Part shown: positions 37,760 through 48,437 of the stretch, in pieces
Layout of the letters: the number at the start of each line of letters is the position of its first letter
Position numbering within the stretch: position 1 is the first letter of the stretch
Assembly: GCA_947259505.1 (NCBI GenBank)
Contig: CAMYLT010000002.1
Location: 248,001 to 312,000, forward strand
DNA from: an uncultured Porticoccus sp.
GTDB lineage: Bacteria; Pseudomonadota; Gammaproteobacteria; Pseudomonadales; Porticoccaceae
Direction: 5' to 3'
DNA: 64,000 bases
Notes under the pieces: generated by a model
Seen by the model: only the letters and a program-made list of their open reading frames with translations
What the model was told of the DNA's origin: nothing
Database searches by the model: none
Position numbers and translations under genes: made by a program

Positions 37760-39910
37760 TCAGCCGTAGTAACTGTCGCCATTGGCTGCCATTTCACGCA
37801 TTCTCGGGGTGGGTTCATACAATTTACCCAGACTGCTGTAGCGATCCGCCATTTCACAGAACCGGGCCAGGCCCATTTCATCCATCCAGCGGAACACACC
37901 ACCGCGGAACGCCGGGAAACCCAGACCAAAGACTACCGCCATATCGGCTTCCGCTGGCGAACCGACAATGCCCTCTTCCAGGCAATGGGCCAGTTCAATA
38001 CACATCGGCACCATATAACGGGCAACAATATCTTCATCACTGAGCTGGTGATAAGCGCTGACTACCGGCTTGAACAATTCGGTCACGGACTCGTCAACAA
38101 ACTTGCCGGGCTTACCGCGTTTGTCTTGTTGGTACAGGTAGAAGCCCTTGCCATTTTTCTGACCGAGGCGCTGGTTTTCAAACAACATACGGGTCGGTGA
38201 GACCTGGCACAGATCACCCATGCGCTCGGGATAACCTTCCACCATGGTAGGGAAACAGTGCACTGCGGTGTCGATACCGACCACATCCATCAGATAGGCG
38301 GGGCCCATGGGCCAGCCCCATGCTTCCATAACCTTGTCGATACGCTGGTAGTCGGCACCGTTGACAATCATCATGTCGAAACCGAACACCGCCGGGAACA
38401 ATACCCGGTTCACCAGAAAGCCCGGACAGTCATTGACGACAATCGGTTTCTTGCCCATGGCCTGGGCGTGGGCAACCACGGCTGCCAGGGTTGCCTCAGA
38501 GGTTTTACTACCGCGTATCACTTCCACCAACGGCATGGCATGTACCGGGTTGAAGAAATGCATACCACAGAAATTCTCTGGACGTTTCAGGTTGCTGGCC
38601 AGCAGGTCAATAGAAATAGTGGAGGTGTTGGAAGCGAGAATGGCTTCCTCATTTAGCCGGGATTCAACGTCCGGCAGCACCATGCTCTTGACCTTGACGT
38701 TTTCGACCACGGCCTCAATCACAATATCGGTATTCTCAATACCGTCATAACTCAGGGTCGGCATAATCCGAGACAGAACCGTTCCCGCGTCCAGCGGCTT
38801 CATCTGGCCGCGGTCTACCCGCTTGGCCAGCAGTTTGTTGGCTTCGCTCATGCCCAGATCAAGGGACGCCAGATTGATGTCCTTCATCATCACAGGGAAA
38901 CCCTTGATGGAATTCTGGTAGGCGATACCGCCGCCCATAATACCCGCACCCAGCGCGGTGGCATGGGCAATGGTCTTGGTGGCTTTTTTGGCATATTTCC
39001 TGGCTTGCCCAGCGATATATTGGTCGTTCAGGAACATCCCCACCAGCGCCCGGCACTGGGGAGTCTGGGTCAGGTCGCTGAAGGCCTGAAACTCCACCTC
39101 AAGGGCGTCATCCCTATGCATTTCAGCTGCTTTCACCAGCACTTCAACCGCAGTCAGCGGTGCTGGATAGTTGTGTCCAGCTTTGGCTAATACGGCATCG
39201 CGACTGGTATGCACAGACATACCCAGCTCTATCTCATTGAGTTTCAGGGGCGACTGTTTTTGCAACCGACGGGCTTTGTACTCCAGCTCACCATGGGCGG
39301 CACGCATTAGCATTTTTAGTGCTTCATCCCTCAGTAGATCCGGTTCAATCACCGCATCAATGGCACCATCTCGCAGAGCATCCATGGCCTTTTTGTGCTG
39401 GCCACCGGCAATCCATTCTGCGGCATTGTCAAAACCGATCACCCGCGGCAAGCGCACAGTGCCACCCCAGCCGGGGATAATGCCCAGGGTCGTTTCCGGC
39501 AGGCCCACTTGTGCCTTGCTGGACATCACCCGGAAGTCACAAGCCAGACAAACCTCAAAACCACCGCCCAGCGCAAAACCGTTAATCGCCACGACGGAGG
39601 GATACGGAAGCGATTCAATTTTATTGAATGCCTGATTGGCAGGACTCAGGAAAGCGCGACGCTCAGACTCGGAAGCCTTGAAGGCATCGCCAAATTCAGT
39701 GATATCCGCTCCGGCAATAAAGACATTTTTACCGCTGGACAGCAGCAAGCCCTTTACGTCGGCCTGCTGATCAAGAACGGCCAACGCCTCAATCAGCTCC
39801 TTTAATGTAGCCTGATTAAAAACGTTAACCGACCCCTGCTGAGCGTCGAAATGCAGTTCCGCATAACCGCCTTTCAGCAGCGTTAAACTGAGAGTATTCC
39901 CCTGGAACAT
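37760..39910 (-). CDS. fadB: Fatty acid oxidation complex alpha subunit FadB
   Basis: FadB is a multifunctional enoyl-CoA hydratase, isomerase and 3-hydroxyacyl-CoA dehydrogenase. The 716 residues have a crotonase domain (1-about 190) with NGFALGGGFEVCLACDF and the second glutamate in GLPETTLGIIPGWGG. They then have the NAD-binding GAGIMGGGIAYQNS near residue 317 and HFFNPVHAMPLVEVI in the dehydrogenase domain. The length equals the Pseudomonas enzyme. It is the first gene of the fadBA operon. I did not find a clear FadR or PsrA box in the 188-base upstream gap. Confidence 0.98.
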   Translation of the reverse strand: MFQGNTLSLTLLKGGYAELHFDAQQGSVNVFNQATLKELIEALAVLDQQADVKGLLLSSGKNVFIAGADITEFGDAFKASESERRAFLSPANQAFNKIESLPYPSVVAINGFALGGGFEVCLACDFRVMSSKAQVGLPETTLGIIPGWGGTVRLPRVIGFDNAAEWIAGGQHKKAMDALRDGAIDAVIEPDLLRDEALKMLMRAAHGELEYKARRLQKQSPLKLNEIELGMSVHTSRDAVLAKAGHNYPAPLTAVEVLVKAAEMHRDDALEVEFQAFSDLTQTPQCRALVGMFLNDQYIAGQARKYAKKATKTIAHATALGAGIMGGGIAYQNSIKGFPVMMKDINLASLDLGMSEANKLLAKRVDRGQMKPLDAGTVLSRIMPTLSYDGIENTDIVIEAVVENVKVKSMVLPDVESRLNEEAILASNTSTISIDLLASNLKRPENFCGMHFFNPVHAMPLVEVIRGSKTSEATLAAVVAHAQAMGKKPIVVNDCPGFLVNRVLFPAVFGFDMMIVNGADYQRIDKVMEAWGWPMGPAYLMDVVGIDTAVHCFPTMVEGYPERMGDLCQVSPTRMLFENQRLGQKNGKGFYLYQQDKRGKPGKFVDESVTELFKPVVSAYHQLSDEDIVARYMVPMCIELAHCLEEGIVGSPAEADMAVVFGLGFPAFRGGVFRWMDEMGLARFCEMADRYSSLGKLYEPTPRMREMAANGDSYYG

Positions 39911-40098
39911 GGACGCTCCTCTTTTGATGAATTCGTGGTAGTCAGGTGGCCGATAATTGGACCCATAGGCAAGGTATTCAGGCTGCGGATAGTAAGCACG
40001 GGTTACGGGGGCGGCAAAGACCTTTTGTGACCACCGAGTTCTGCCCTCCGGGCCTCGCTAAGCAACTATAGTCCACTTTTCGTGGCAGGCCGGCCTCA

Positions 40099-40761
40099 TC
40101 ACTGTGAGGACAGTGGTTTTCTGTAAAGAATTACATCGCTGTGGAGATAGACCGGGGGAGCTCCCCATTGCTGGCCGACATAATCAAACGCTGCCTGACT
40201 AAAAAAACAAATATGGGTTGGATCATTCTTGTAATGCCAGCGGGCAAACGCATCCCGGTTACTCACCAGCTTCGTCATAAGTCCCAGCCAGCCACCCGGT
40301 TTCACCAGCGACCACAATCGGTTCAACACCTCACCGGGATGGGCCAGATGCTCCACCACCTCAGTGGCAGTCACAAAGTCATAGGCACCTGACAACACGG
40401 TATCATCCGGTGCGTAATACAGATCGTAAATGGCCATGTTGTGGCCAGCTTCTTCGAACATGAGCGACAGCGTGGGGCCTGGACCGGCACCAAAATCCAA
40501 ACCGTTAGCAGAGGATTGCAGCCTTTCTAAAAGCGGTTCGCAAAGGCGGCCCAAAAATTGGCGATAACGCAGATCACCCGGGTCATTTTCATGCAGGTCA
40601 TAGTGAGCCTTTTCCTCGGCGGCGGAAAGGTACTGATAAGAGGGAACAAATACCAGCTGGCACCGACCACACTGGTAGTAACCACGGCGACGATCTTTAA
40701 AATAGCGCTCTATGGTTTGTGCTGCGCACAGAGGGCAGAACAACTGATCGTCTTCAGACAT
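40099..40761 (-). CDS. SAM-dependent methyltransferase with N-terminal zinc ribbon
   Basis: The 220 residues begin with a four-cysteine zinc ribbon (CPLC at 9-12 and CGRC at 31-34) and continue into a class I methyltransferase domain with LDFGAGPGPTLSLM (motif I) and DFVTATEVVEHLAHPGEVL (motifs II/III). This architecture recurs in uncharacterised gammaproteobacterial methyltransferases. Substrate is unknown; the ribbon may bind RNA, protein or a second cofactor. It is divergent from tex (95-base gap), which gives no firm link. Confidence 0.82.
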   Translation of the reverse strand: MSEDDQLFCPLCAAQTIERYFKDRRRGYYQCGRCQLVFVPSYQYLSAAEEKAHYDLHENDPGDLRYRQFLGRLCEPLLERLQSSANGLDFGAGPGPTLSLMFEEAGHNMAIYDLYYAPDDTVLSGAYDFVTATEVVEHLAHPGEVLNRLWSLVKPGGWLGLMTKLVSNRDAFARWHYKNDPTHICFFSQAAFDYVGQQWGAPPVYLHSDVILYRKPLSSQ

Positions 40762-40855
40762 ATTTTAGCCTCGGGGACAAGTCTGTCGCAGACCGGGGTA
40801 TTCCCCCATAATCGCCACCTGATTTGCCAGCTACAGGATCAACCTGATTACTCTC

Positions 40856-43159
40856 ATGGAAAAAATTCAGCACCAGATCGCCACAGAAATCAACGTCAAA
40901 CCCGCCCAAGTGGCCGCGGCCATCCAACTGCTGGACGAAGGCTCGACGGTACCGTTTATATCCCGCTACCGCAAGGAAGTCACCGGCGGCCTGGACGACA
41001 CCCAGTTGCGCACCCTGGAAGAGCGCCTCGGCTACCTGCGTGAACTGGAAGAGCGCCGCAGCACCATTCTCTCCAGCATTGAAGAACAGGGCAAACTGAC
41101 GCCAGAACTGCAACAGGCCATTCTCGGCGCCGACACCAAGACCCGGCTGGAAGATCTTTACCTGCCCTACAAACCCAAGCGTCGCACCAAGGGACAAATC
41201 GCCATTGAAGCGGGACTGGAACCCCTGGCCGATGCCCTGTTCAACGATCCCGGCCTCGACCCGGAACAACTGGCACAGGACTATATCAATGCCGAACTGG
41301 GCGTAGCGGACAGTAAGGCTGCCCTGGACGGAGCCAAATACATCCTTATGGAACGCTTCAGCGAAGACGCTGATCTGGTTGGGCAGCTGCGCCGCTACCT
41401 GAAGGACGAAGCCACGCTGAGCGCCGCAGTCCTCACCGGCAAGGAGCAGGAAGGCGAGAAATTTCGCGACTACTTCGAGCACAATGAACCTCTGAACAAA
41501 ACCCCCTCCCACCGCGCTCTGGCCATGTTCCGCGGCCGCCGCGAAGGCATTCTGTCCGTGAAGGTGGATGTGACCACCGAAGCAACTGACGGGCATCCCT
41601 GTGAAACCATGATTGCCCGGCATCTGGGCATCGAAAATCAGGGACGATCTGCCGATGCCTGGCTCGCTGAAGTGGTGCGCTGGACCTGGAAAATCAAACT
41701 TCACGTCCATCTTGAAAACGACTTGCTGGCGGAACTCCGTGATCGCGCCGAAGCCGATGCGATCACCGTCTTTGCCACCAATCTCAAAGACCTGCTGCTG
41801 GCGGCTCCCGCTGGCCAGAAAGCTACCATCGGCCTGGACCCCGGACTGAGAACAGGCGTCAAGGTGGCCGTGGTGGATAATACCGGCAAGGTGCTAGATC
41901 ACGGCGCCATATTTCCCACCCCGCCGCAGAATAAAATCCGTGAAGCGGAGGCCACGCTGGTCAAACTCTGCCAAGCCCACAACGTGTCGTTAATCGCCAT
42001 CGGCAATGGCACCGCCAGTCGAGAGACCGAGCGCTTCGTCAAGGATGTCCTGAAAGATCACCCGCAATTATCGGCACAGCCGGTAGTGGTCAATGAGTCC
42101 GGCGCCTCGGTGTACTCAGCATCGGAATTTGCTGCGCGGGAGTTCCCCAATCTGGACGTGACGATTCGCGGTGCCATCTCCATTGCCCGCCGCCTGCAGG
42201 ATCCACTGGCAGAATTGGTAAAAATCGATCCCAAAGCCATCGGTGTGGGCCAGTACCAGCACGACGTCAGCCAGGTGGAACTGTCCCGCAGCCTCAATGC
42301 GGTGGTGGAAGACTGTGTAAACGCGGTAGGAGTGGAGGTGAACACTGCCTCGGCGGCGCTGCTCAATCGGGTGGCCGGCCTCAACCAGACCATCGCCGAT
42401 AACATCGTCGCTTTCCGCGATGAAAATGGCCCCTTTCAAAGCCGTGCAGCGCTGAAAAAAGTGCCGCGACTGGGGGAGAAAACCTTCGAACAGGCGGCCG
42501 GTTTCCTGCGCATTGCCAATGGCGACAACCCGCTGGATGCTTCAGCGGTACACCCGGAAAGTTATTCTGTCGTGGCAAAAATGGCCAGCGACCTGGAGAA
42601 ACCGATCCAGTCACTGGTCGGTGACAGCAGTCTATTGCGTGCCATCAAGCCTCAGAATTATGTGAATGAGCGCTTCGGCCTGCCCACCATCACCGACATC
42701 CTGAAAGAACTGGATAAACCCGGCCGCGACCCGCGCCCGGAGTTCAAAACCGCCACCTTCAAGGACGGCGTGGAAACCCTCAAGGATCTGGAGCTGGGCA
42801 TGGTGCTGGAAGGCACCGTCACCAACGTCACCAACTTCGGCGCTTTTGTGGATATCGGTGTCCATCAGGACGGGCTGGTGCATATCTCGGCACTGGCGGA
42901 GAAATTCGTCAAAGATCCACGGGAAGTGGTGAAAACGGGCGATATCGTCAAGGTGAAAGTGCTGGAGGTCGACATCCCCCGCAAGCGCATCGCTTTGTCC
43001 ATGCGCATGGGCGATGAACCAGGTCAGACCGCACCACAACGGGAAAACCGGGATAAAAATCGCAACCAGAAGAAAACCCAACCCCAGCGCAAACAGGACG
43101 CCCCGGCCAAAACCGGTACCTTGGGTGCACTGTTTGCGGAGGCACTGAAGAAACCATGA
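40856..43159 (+). CDS. tex: Tex-family RNA-binding transcriptional accessory protein
   Basis: Tex binds nucleic acid and affects transcription and expression of toxin and other genes. The 767 residues have the helical N-terminal Tex_N region, a YqgF-like RNase-H fold ([18 protein letters not shown] near residue 325), helix-hairpin-helix units ([28 protein letters not shown]) and a C-terminal S1 domain (about 640-715, [19 protein letters not shown]). A basic, Gln/Lys-rich tail follows. Length is typical, and the ATG start matches MEKIQHQIA. The catalytic capacity of the YqgF part is unproven. Confidence 0.97.
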   Translation: MEKIQHQIATEINVKPAQVAAAIQLLDEGSTVPFISRYRKEVTGGLDDTQLRTLEERLGYLRELEERRSTILSSIEEQGKLTPELQQAILGADTKTRLEDLYLPYKPKRRTKGQIAIEAGLEPLADALFNDPGLDPEQLAQDYINAELGVADSKAALDGAKYILMERFSEDADLVGQLRRYLKDEATLSAAVLTGKEQEGEKFRDYFEHNEPLNKTPSHRALAMFRGRREGILSVKVDVTTEATDGHPCETMIARHLGIENQGRSADAWLAEVVRWTWKIKLHVHLENDLLAELRDRAEADAITVFATNLKDLLLAAPAGQKATIGLDPGLRTGVKVAVVDNTGKVLDHGAIFPTPPQNKIREAEATLVKLCQAHNVSLIAIGNGTASRETERFVKDVLKDHPQLSAQPVVVNESGASVYSASEFAAREFPNLDVTIRGAISIARRLQDPLAELVKIDPKAIGVGQYQHDVSQVELSRSLNAVVEDCVNAVGVEVNTASAALLNRVAGLNQTIADNIVAFRDENGPFQSRAALKKVPRLGEKTFEQAAGFLRIANGDNPLDASAVHPESYSVVAKMASDLEKPIQSLVGDSSLLRAIKPQNYVNERFGLPTITDILKELDKPGRDPRPEFKTATFKDGVETLKDLELGMVLEGTVTNVTNFGAFVDIGVHQDGLVHISALAEKFVKDPREVVKTGDIVKVKVLEVDIPRKRIALSMRMGDEPGQTAPQRENRDKNRNQKKTQPQRKQDAPAKTGTLGALFAEALKKP

Positions 43160-43186
43160 CGAATAAAGTAATGCGCACTGCCAGGT

Positions 43187-43378
43187 CTACTGGTCCTCGG
43201 ATCTGGCTTCGATACTTTTTATCTCGCCGTCAAAAGTGACTGCAGCAATCACTATGGGTCTGCAGCAGACACTGCAATCTTCGATGTACTCCTGCTCCTC
43301 AATGGAACAATCAACAACAATCTCAATCTGCTCACCGCAATAAGGACATTCAAGAAATGTCGTATCCAGCAAATGCAC
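43187..43378 (-). CDS. CPXCG-type small cysteine-rich protein
   Basis: The 63 residues contain CPYCGEQIEI (C11, C14) and DCSVCCRPI (C35, C38, C39), the pattern of the CPXCG family of likely zinc-binding proteins of unknown function. GTG at 43376-43378 is the start. It lies between tex and the MscK-like channel and converges with tex. Confidence 0.8.
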   Translation of the reverse strand: MHLLDTTFLECPYCGEQIEIVVDCSIEEQEYIEDCSVCCRPIVIAAVTFDGEIKSIEARSEDQ

Positions 43379-43419
43379 AAAGCCCCCCCAAGAGATTTTT
43401 CGTGCTTTCGATGAGCACG

Positions 43420-46400
43420 CTACAAAGACGTTGGATTGTCAGGATTCGTTGAACCGGATGGCAGACTCGGGTCTTTAGACAGAGCCGTCTCCTTTGTTAA
43501 CTGAGGATTGTTCCCCTTAATTTGACGACTGCTGACCAGCCGCTCCAACCCCTCACTATTTCGCAAATTGACATCCAACTGAGCAAAGGCAATTTCAATA
43601 TCGTTTTCGGCAAACACCCGGTCAATTTCACGGTTAAGTTCATCGATAACCATGTTGCGGTCAAGCAATTCTCCAACATGAACACGCAACTCATGATCCA
43701 GAGTACTGCCACCGAAGTTAAGAAACAGCACCATGGGTTCCGGCTCTTTAAGCACCCGAGGGTTGTTCCTGGCTATTTGCAGCATCAGCTCTTTGACTTT
43801 AGCCAGGTCGGACCCGTAAGACACACCGACTCTGATAATCACTCGGGTAATAGCATCACTCAAAGACCAGTTGATCAGCTGGTCTGTCACGAAGGCCTTG
43901 TTCGGAACAATAATTTCCTTACGGTCAAAGTCGACAATGGTTGTCGCGCGGATGTGGATACGGTTAACAGTGCCAGACAGCTCGCCAATGGTCACCACGT
44001 CACCAATACGAATCGGGCGCTCAAAAAGAATAATCAGGCCAGACACAAAATTGGCGAAAATTTCCTGCAGACCAAAGCCCAGCCCGACACCAAGTGCCGC
44101 CACCAGCCATTGCAGCTTGTCCCAGCTAACCCCCAAAGCTGATAGCCCGCTGATAAAACCAATACTCACAATGATATAGCTAAGCAGGGTGGTAATAGCA
44201 TAGCTACTACCCTGTTTCAGTTTCAGGCGCGAAAGTACCAGAATCTCCAATAGGCCAGGCAGGTTGCGCGCCAGTACAATAGTGAAAATCACAATCAACA
44301 GGGCACCCAGCACCTCTCCTGCGCTCATGGGAGTCATGACAGGGTTATCGCTGGTACCGCTGTTGTATTCCCAGAGTGTTACCGACTCAAAATAAGACGC
44401 AGCACTCAGTAGATCCGACCAAACAAGATAGACAAGTCCGCCGAACAGAATCAGCATAGCCAGTCTCGCCAATCGCAGGGATTGCTGATTAATTTGCTGG
44501 ATGTTCAGTTCCGGAACATCGACCACGATCTCACTGTCCTGTCCCTCACGACTCTCCGCAGCCTCGCGCTTGCTCAAGGCCCGCTGATAAGCCAAACGCC
44601 TCCCAGCCACACTGAGGTAGCGCACTATGGTGCCTTCCAGCACCATCCAAATGACAATCAGATAAAGCGTGTCAATAAAGCGGTCGGCCAGTTTGATCGC
44701 CGTGTAGTAGTAACCCCAGAAGGTCATGCCCGCTAGAATCACTGGAACCAGCGTAAGCGCCATCATCGCGGAAAAATGCAGCACCCTCGACCTGTAAAGT
44801 GGTTTACTGCCACGCATCATCCGGTACAGCTGAGCAGTGAGCAGCACCATACCCAGCATTATTAGCAGGCGGCCGATCACATACTCGCTCTGTTGCTCGG
44901 GGGATAAGGAGTTCACCGTAGTAATCAGCACAATTGGCAACATGATCCAGGCCATGTTGCGGGTCAGTCTATGTAGCCGTGTAACCAGATCTTCATCCCA
45001 TCGAAAATGTCGTGTGGCGACCCCTTTCGAATCCAACAGTCGGTACATCAGGTGAAGAACCAACCAAGCCAGTGACAGCTGCAATAAGGCGGCGCCCAAT
45101 ACTGGCATGGACTGGTTCTCATCAACGCTGAGTATCACACCAATGGCGGCCAATATTAGCGGCATGGGGATTATCAGTAGTGTGCTCAGAGCAATGGCGC
45201 GTGGGGTGAGAGAAATGCTGTCACGACGAAAGAACCCGACACTCTCATTGATGCTCAGAAGACGCAGACGCAATTTTTTCCGCCATGAGATAAGCACGCT
45301 GACTAGCAGCAAGAGCACCAGCAACCATGGCCATTTGGCGGTTAGAATCTCGAACAGGGTTGGCATCTTGGAACCGAGGGCCATCATCTCCCACTGTTTA
45401 AGTGCCTGCGAGGGAAAGGCAACCAACCATGCTTTATCGATCGGTTGGTTGCTGGCAACCCAAACAAGATGATCATCAATGGTGCGCCGCAAAGCGCTGC
45501 TCAGTTGTTGCAGCTGGCGCTGGTTGGCTTGCAGAGCAATAGCCTGGCTGAGCAGGGCGTTTATATTGCTGGCAAGCTCATCAACCAAACTGGTGCGACC
45601 TTCAATCACCACTTGCAGATCCCCACGGAGGTCTTTCTGCTGATCCCCCGTCAGAGTCTTCATCAAACTCCACAGATAGGCTTCGGGATTACCCAAGTCA
45701 TCCCTAAGCTCATTCAATTCGAACTGCCTGAGGCGCAAATCGGCAATCTGATCTGCAATACTTGTGTCGAGACGCACCCTCGGTAGCGCACGCTTTTGCT
45801 GATGCAAAATGCGTGAAAGTAATACGCTGCCTTTCAGCACGCCGATCTGCTGCTCAAGAGCACGATCGATCTGCGTCACACTGTCGATCTGTTTTTGCGT
45901 CTTAATGTTCTTGCGCGTCAGCTCACCGACCCTGTTGGTGGTAGCGAGTAGTTCCTCGCTCAGCTGCTGGTTGATAGTGCCCTGTTGGCGCAATAGCTGA
46001 TGATTGCTAATCAGCAGCGTCTGAGTAGTCGTTTCGCTGACGGTTTGCTCGGATTGGGTACGGCGCTTTTCGTTGATGACATCCTGAAGAACCCCCACCT
46101 CCAGCTCAACGACATCAATCTGACGCTTCAACAGGTCACGTTTTTGTGTGGCCTGACTCAGAAGAACGCTATTGGCGGTCAGCTGTTGGCGCAACAACTC
46201 GTTAGCCTGTACCAGACTTAGTTGTTCGGCCCCAAGCATGCGAATGCGAGCCTGATTGACCCGACTTCCCTCTTGTCGCTGCAGCTGAAGTAGCTGGTCT
46301 GTCGCAATCTGTTCGCGAGTTTGGTTGGCGGTGATATCTGCCTGAGTTCGCTGCGGCCGGGTTTGTTCGGCAATCAGCTCACCGTTAGCTGTGGCCAACT

Positions 46401-46812
46401 CATCTTGCCAGCCAAACATGCGGCTGACTTTTTCCCCCAACAGGGCCTCTAGCGTATCTAGCCTCTGTTTGGCATAGTCTTTGCGCAGACTTTCCGGATT
46501 TTGAATTTTCAGTTTTTCAATCTGCTGGCGGGTAGTACGGATATACTCCGGAGCCTGTTCAATTTTCTGGCGGAGAGCTGCTTGCTCTTTGCTCTGGCTC
46601 TGGGAACGTTGCAAAAAAATCAGCGTATTCTGGAATATCTCTTGCAACTCACTTTTATCCCCCTCAGCCAGACCGTCATCAGCCAATCCGTTGAGCTCGT
46701 TCTGAATCGTCTCCATCTTGAGATCGATATCTGTCTCGACCGACGCCTCACAGACCAGAGCAAGCTGCCCCAGCAAAAGGCAACAGCAAAGCAGTTTTAA
46801 AAAGAGCGACAT
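43420..46812 (-). CDS. Large mechanosensitive channel, MscK/KefA-like
   Basis: This MscS-superfamily channel opens under membrane tension to release solutes during osmotic downshock. The 1130 residues have a signal peptide (about 1-22), a long periplasmic helical part (to about 475), a cluster of about 10 helices (490-900), and the MscS core with LGVGLGFGLQEIFANFVSGL and FERPIRIGDVV, followed by the cytoplasmic beta and carboxy domains (TIVDFDRKEIIVPNKAFVTDQ). It is the size of E. coli MscK. K+-dependent gating, as in MscK, is not testable here. Confidence 0.92.
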   Translation of the reverse strand: MSLFLKLLCCCLLLGQLALVCEASVETDIDLKMETIQNELNGLADDGLAEGDKSELQEIFQNTLIFLQRSQSQSKEQAALRQKIEQAPEYIRTTRQQIEKLKIQNPESLRKDYAKQRLDTLEALLGEKVSRMFGWQDELATANGELIAEQTRPQRTQADITANQTREQIATDQLLQLQRQEGSRVNQARIRMLGAEQLSLVQANELLRQQLTANSVLLSQATQKRDLLKRQIDVVELEVGVLQDVINEKRRTQSEQTVSETTTQTLLISNHQLLRQQGTINQQLSEELLATTNRVGELTRKNIKTQKQIDSVTQIDRALEQQIGVLKGSVLLSRILHQQKRALPRVRLDTSIADQIADLRLRQFELNELRDDLGNPEAYLWSLMKTLTGDQQKDLRGDLQVVIEGRTSLVDELASNINALLSQAIALQANQRQLQQLSSALRRTIDDHLVWVASNQPIDKAWLVAFPSQALKQWEMMALGSKMPTLFEILTAKWPWLLVLLLLVSVLISWRKKLRLRLLSINESVGFFRRDSISLTPRAIALSTLLIIPMPLILAAIGVILSVDENQSMPVLGAALLQLSLAWLVLHLMYRLLDSKGVATRHFRWDEDLVTRLHRLTRNMAWIMLPIVLITTVNSLSPEQQSEYVIGRLLIMLGMVLLTAQLYRMMRGSKPLYRSRVLHFSAMMALTLVPVILAGMTFWGYYYTAIKLADRFIDTLYLIVIWMVLEGTIVRYLSVAGRRLAYQRALSKREAAESREGQDSEIVVDVPELNIQQINQQSLRLARLAMLILFGGLVYLVWSDLLSAASYFESVTLWEYNSGTSDNPVMTPMSAGEVLGALLIVIFTIVLARNLPGLLEILVLSRLKLKQGSSYAITTLLSYIIVSIGFISGLSALGVSWDKLQWLVAALGVGLGFGLQEIFANFVSGLIILFERPIRIGDVVTIGELSGTVNRIHIRATTIVDFDRKEIIVPNKAFVTDQLINWSLSDAITRVIIRVGVSYGSDLAKVKELMLQIARNNPRVLKEPEPMVLFLNFGGSTLDHELRVHVGELLDRNMVIDELNREIDRVFAENDIEIAFAQLDVNLRNSEGLERLVSSRQIKGNNPQLTKETALSKDPSLPSGSTNPDNPTSL

Positions 46813-46997
46813 GTAACAGCTTCCATATTGATTCTGAACAAAAGGTTAATCTTAATCTGTGACATCGGATAGCCTTTATCCTGATGAGGCCCAAAGATCG
46901 GCGACTTAATCTACCTCAAAACATCGAGGGTGAATCATTGAGCATCACTAATCGAATAGATAGTCCAGAGTAAAGCGGGGGAGGTAGTTACAGACAT

Positions 46998-47027
46998 AAA
47001 AAAGGCGGTCTTTATAGACCGCCTTTT
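46998..47027 (-). terminator. Intrinsic terminator of the tRNA operon
   Basis: On the minus strand a perfect stem AAAAGGCGGTCT/AGACCGCCTTTT with a 4-base loop is followed by a T-run. It lies 8 bases after the 3' end of tRNA-His. Confidence 0.9.
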
Positions 47028-47034
47028 GGAATAA

Positions 47035-47111
47035 TGGGGTGGCTGACGGGGATCGAACCCGCGACCACAGGAATCACAATCCTGTGCTCTACCAACTGAG
47101 CTACAGCCACC
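47035..47111 (-). tRNA. tRNA-His (anticodon GUG)
   Basis: The minus strand gives a 77-base tRNA with encoded CCA. GTGGCTG/CAGCCAC forms the acceptor stem, with the extra G at -1 facing C73. The anticodon arm is CAGGA-TTGTGAT-TCCTG (GTG), and GGTTCGATCC is the T arm. It is the last of three tRNAs. Confidence 0.97.
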
Positions 47112-47141
47112 ATTGGTTGTATTGTTGCGCACCAGACTGGA

Positions 47142-47218
<77 letters not shown>

Positions 47219-47265
47219 TCAACACGTACACTACAACAGTTCTCTAACCTGGAGTCTTGTGAAGG

Positions 47266-47342
47266 TGGTCGGGGAAGAGGGATTCGAACCCCCGACATCC
47301 TGCTCCCAAAGCAGGCGCGCTACCAGACTGCGCTATTCCCCG
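47266..47342 (-). tRNA. tRNA-Pro (anticodon UGG)
   Basis: The minus strand gives a 77-base tRNA with encoded CCA. The acceptor is CGGGGAA/TTCCCCG, and CCTGC-TTTGGGA-GCAGG carries anticodon TGG. It is the first tRNA of the operon Pro-Arg-His. Confidence 0.97.
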
Positions 47343-47377
47343 ATATTTCACATGAGCCATCATTTCGAGAGCTGCGC

Positions 47378-47406
47378 ATGATACTGGCGACAACCGCCTT
47401 CGTCAA
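47378..47406 (-). promoter_or_regulatory. Strong sigma-70 promoter of the tRNA operon
   Basis: On the minus strand, TTGACG (47401-47406) is separated by 17 bases from TATCAT (47378-47383). The stretch after the -10 (GCGCAGC) is GC-rich, like the discriminators of stringently controlled tRNA promoters. The first tRNA starts about 36 bases downstream of the -10. Confidence 0.8.
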
Positions 47407-47508
47407 TCAAAAAGCCCCCAATGAACACAGCTGGTTATCCACTTCACAGGGGAAGACCGAAGTGCGAAAATGCCTCCCTTTCAATACCCCATCAGGAGCT
47501 TTCAAACC

Positions 47509-48354
47509 ATGGCCGCACTCATCCTAGACGGCAAAGCCGTCGCCCAGCAAACTGAAGCGGAACTGAGTGAGCGCGTTGCCCGCCTGAAAGATAAAAGCAA
47601 TGGCCAGACACCTATCCTGGCCACCATCCTGGTGGGAGGTGATCCGGCTTCCGCCACCTATGTACGCATGAAACAGAATGCCTGCCAGCGGGTGGGCATG
47701 GAATCCATTGCCGTCGAAATGCCTGATACCACCACCACCGAACAGTTATTGGCCAAGATCAACGAACTGAACGCCAACCCCAACTGTCACGGCATTCTTT
47801 TGCAACATCCTGTGCCGGAGCAGATTGATGAGCGCCTCTGTTTTGACAGCATTGCGCCGGAGAAGGACGTAGATGGCGTCACCTGCCTCGGCTTTGGCCG
47901 CATGGCCATGGGTGAGTTTGCCTACGGCTCGGCGACCCCCCAGGGCATCATGCGCCTGTTGGCCGCCTACGACATTCCCCTGGCGGGCAAACATGCCGTG
48001 GTCGTCGGTCGCAGCCCCATTCTCGGCAAACCGATGGCCATGATGTTGCTCAATGCCAACGCCACCGTCACCATCTGCCACTCTCGCACCGAAAATCTGA
48101 CAGAAATCATCCGCGGTGCCGACATCGTGGTCGGCGCGGTGGGCAAGCCTGAGTTCATCAAGGCGGAGTGGATCAAGGATGGCGCTGTGGTCGTGGACGC
48201 AGGCTATCACCCCGGCGGTGTCGGCGATATTGAACTGGCCCCGCTGCACGACCGCGTGGCCGCCCTGACACCGGTTCCCGGCGGTGTTGGCCCAATGACC
48301 ATCAACACGCTAATTCTTCAATCCGTGGACGCTGGCGAGAAAAAACTGGCCTGA
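47509..48354 (+). CDS. folD: Methylenetetrahydrofolate dehydrogenase/cyclohydrolase FolD
   Basis: FolD converts 5,10-methylene-THF to 10-formyl-THF in two steps. From ATG 47509 the product has 281 residues. An ATG 13 codons upstream gives an N-terminal extension unlike the family, and AGGAGC lies ten bases before the chosen ATG. The catalytic YXXXK is Y51-K55 (YVRMK). [14 protein letters not shown] is followed by the NADP-binding [14 protein letters not shown]. It follows the tRNA promoter region divergently. Confidence 0.97.
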   Translation: MAALILDGKAVAQQTEAELSERVARLKDKSNGQTPILATILVGGDPASATYVRMKQNACQRVGMESIAVEMPDTTTTEQLLAKINELNANPNCHGILLQHPVPEQIDERLCFDSIAPEKDVDGVTCLGFGRMAMGEFAYGSATPQGIMRLLAAYDIPLAGKHAVVVGRSPILGKPMAMMLLNANATVTICHSRTENLTEIIRGADIVVGAVGKPEFIKAEWIKDGAVVVDAGYHPGGVGDIELAPLHDRVAALTPVPGGVGPMTINTLILQSVDAGEKKLA

Positions 48355-48437
48355 TATAGAGGCCTCTATACCGCAACATCATTGTGGCCTCCCGTCTCCC
48401 TGGACTACGATAGGGAAAAGGATGGATGGGAATAGCC

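Noticed and set aside
40754..41710. A long open frame antisense to tex (318 codons, minus strand)
   Set aside because: It lies inside tex, whose protein is well conserved; the antisense product has no recognisable domain and the codon pattern is a mirror of tex.
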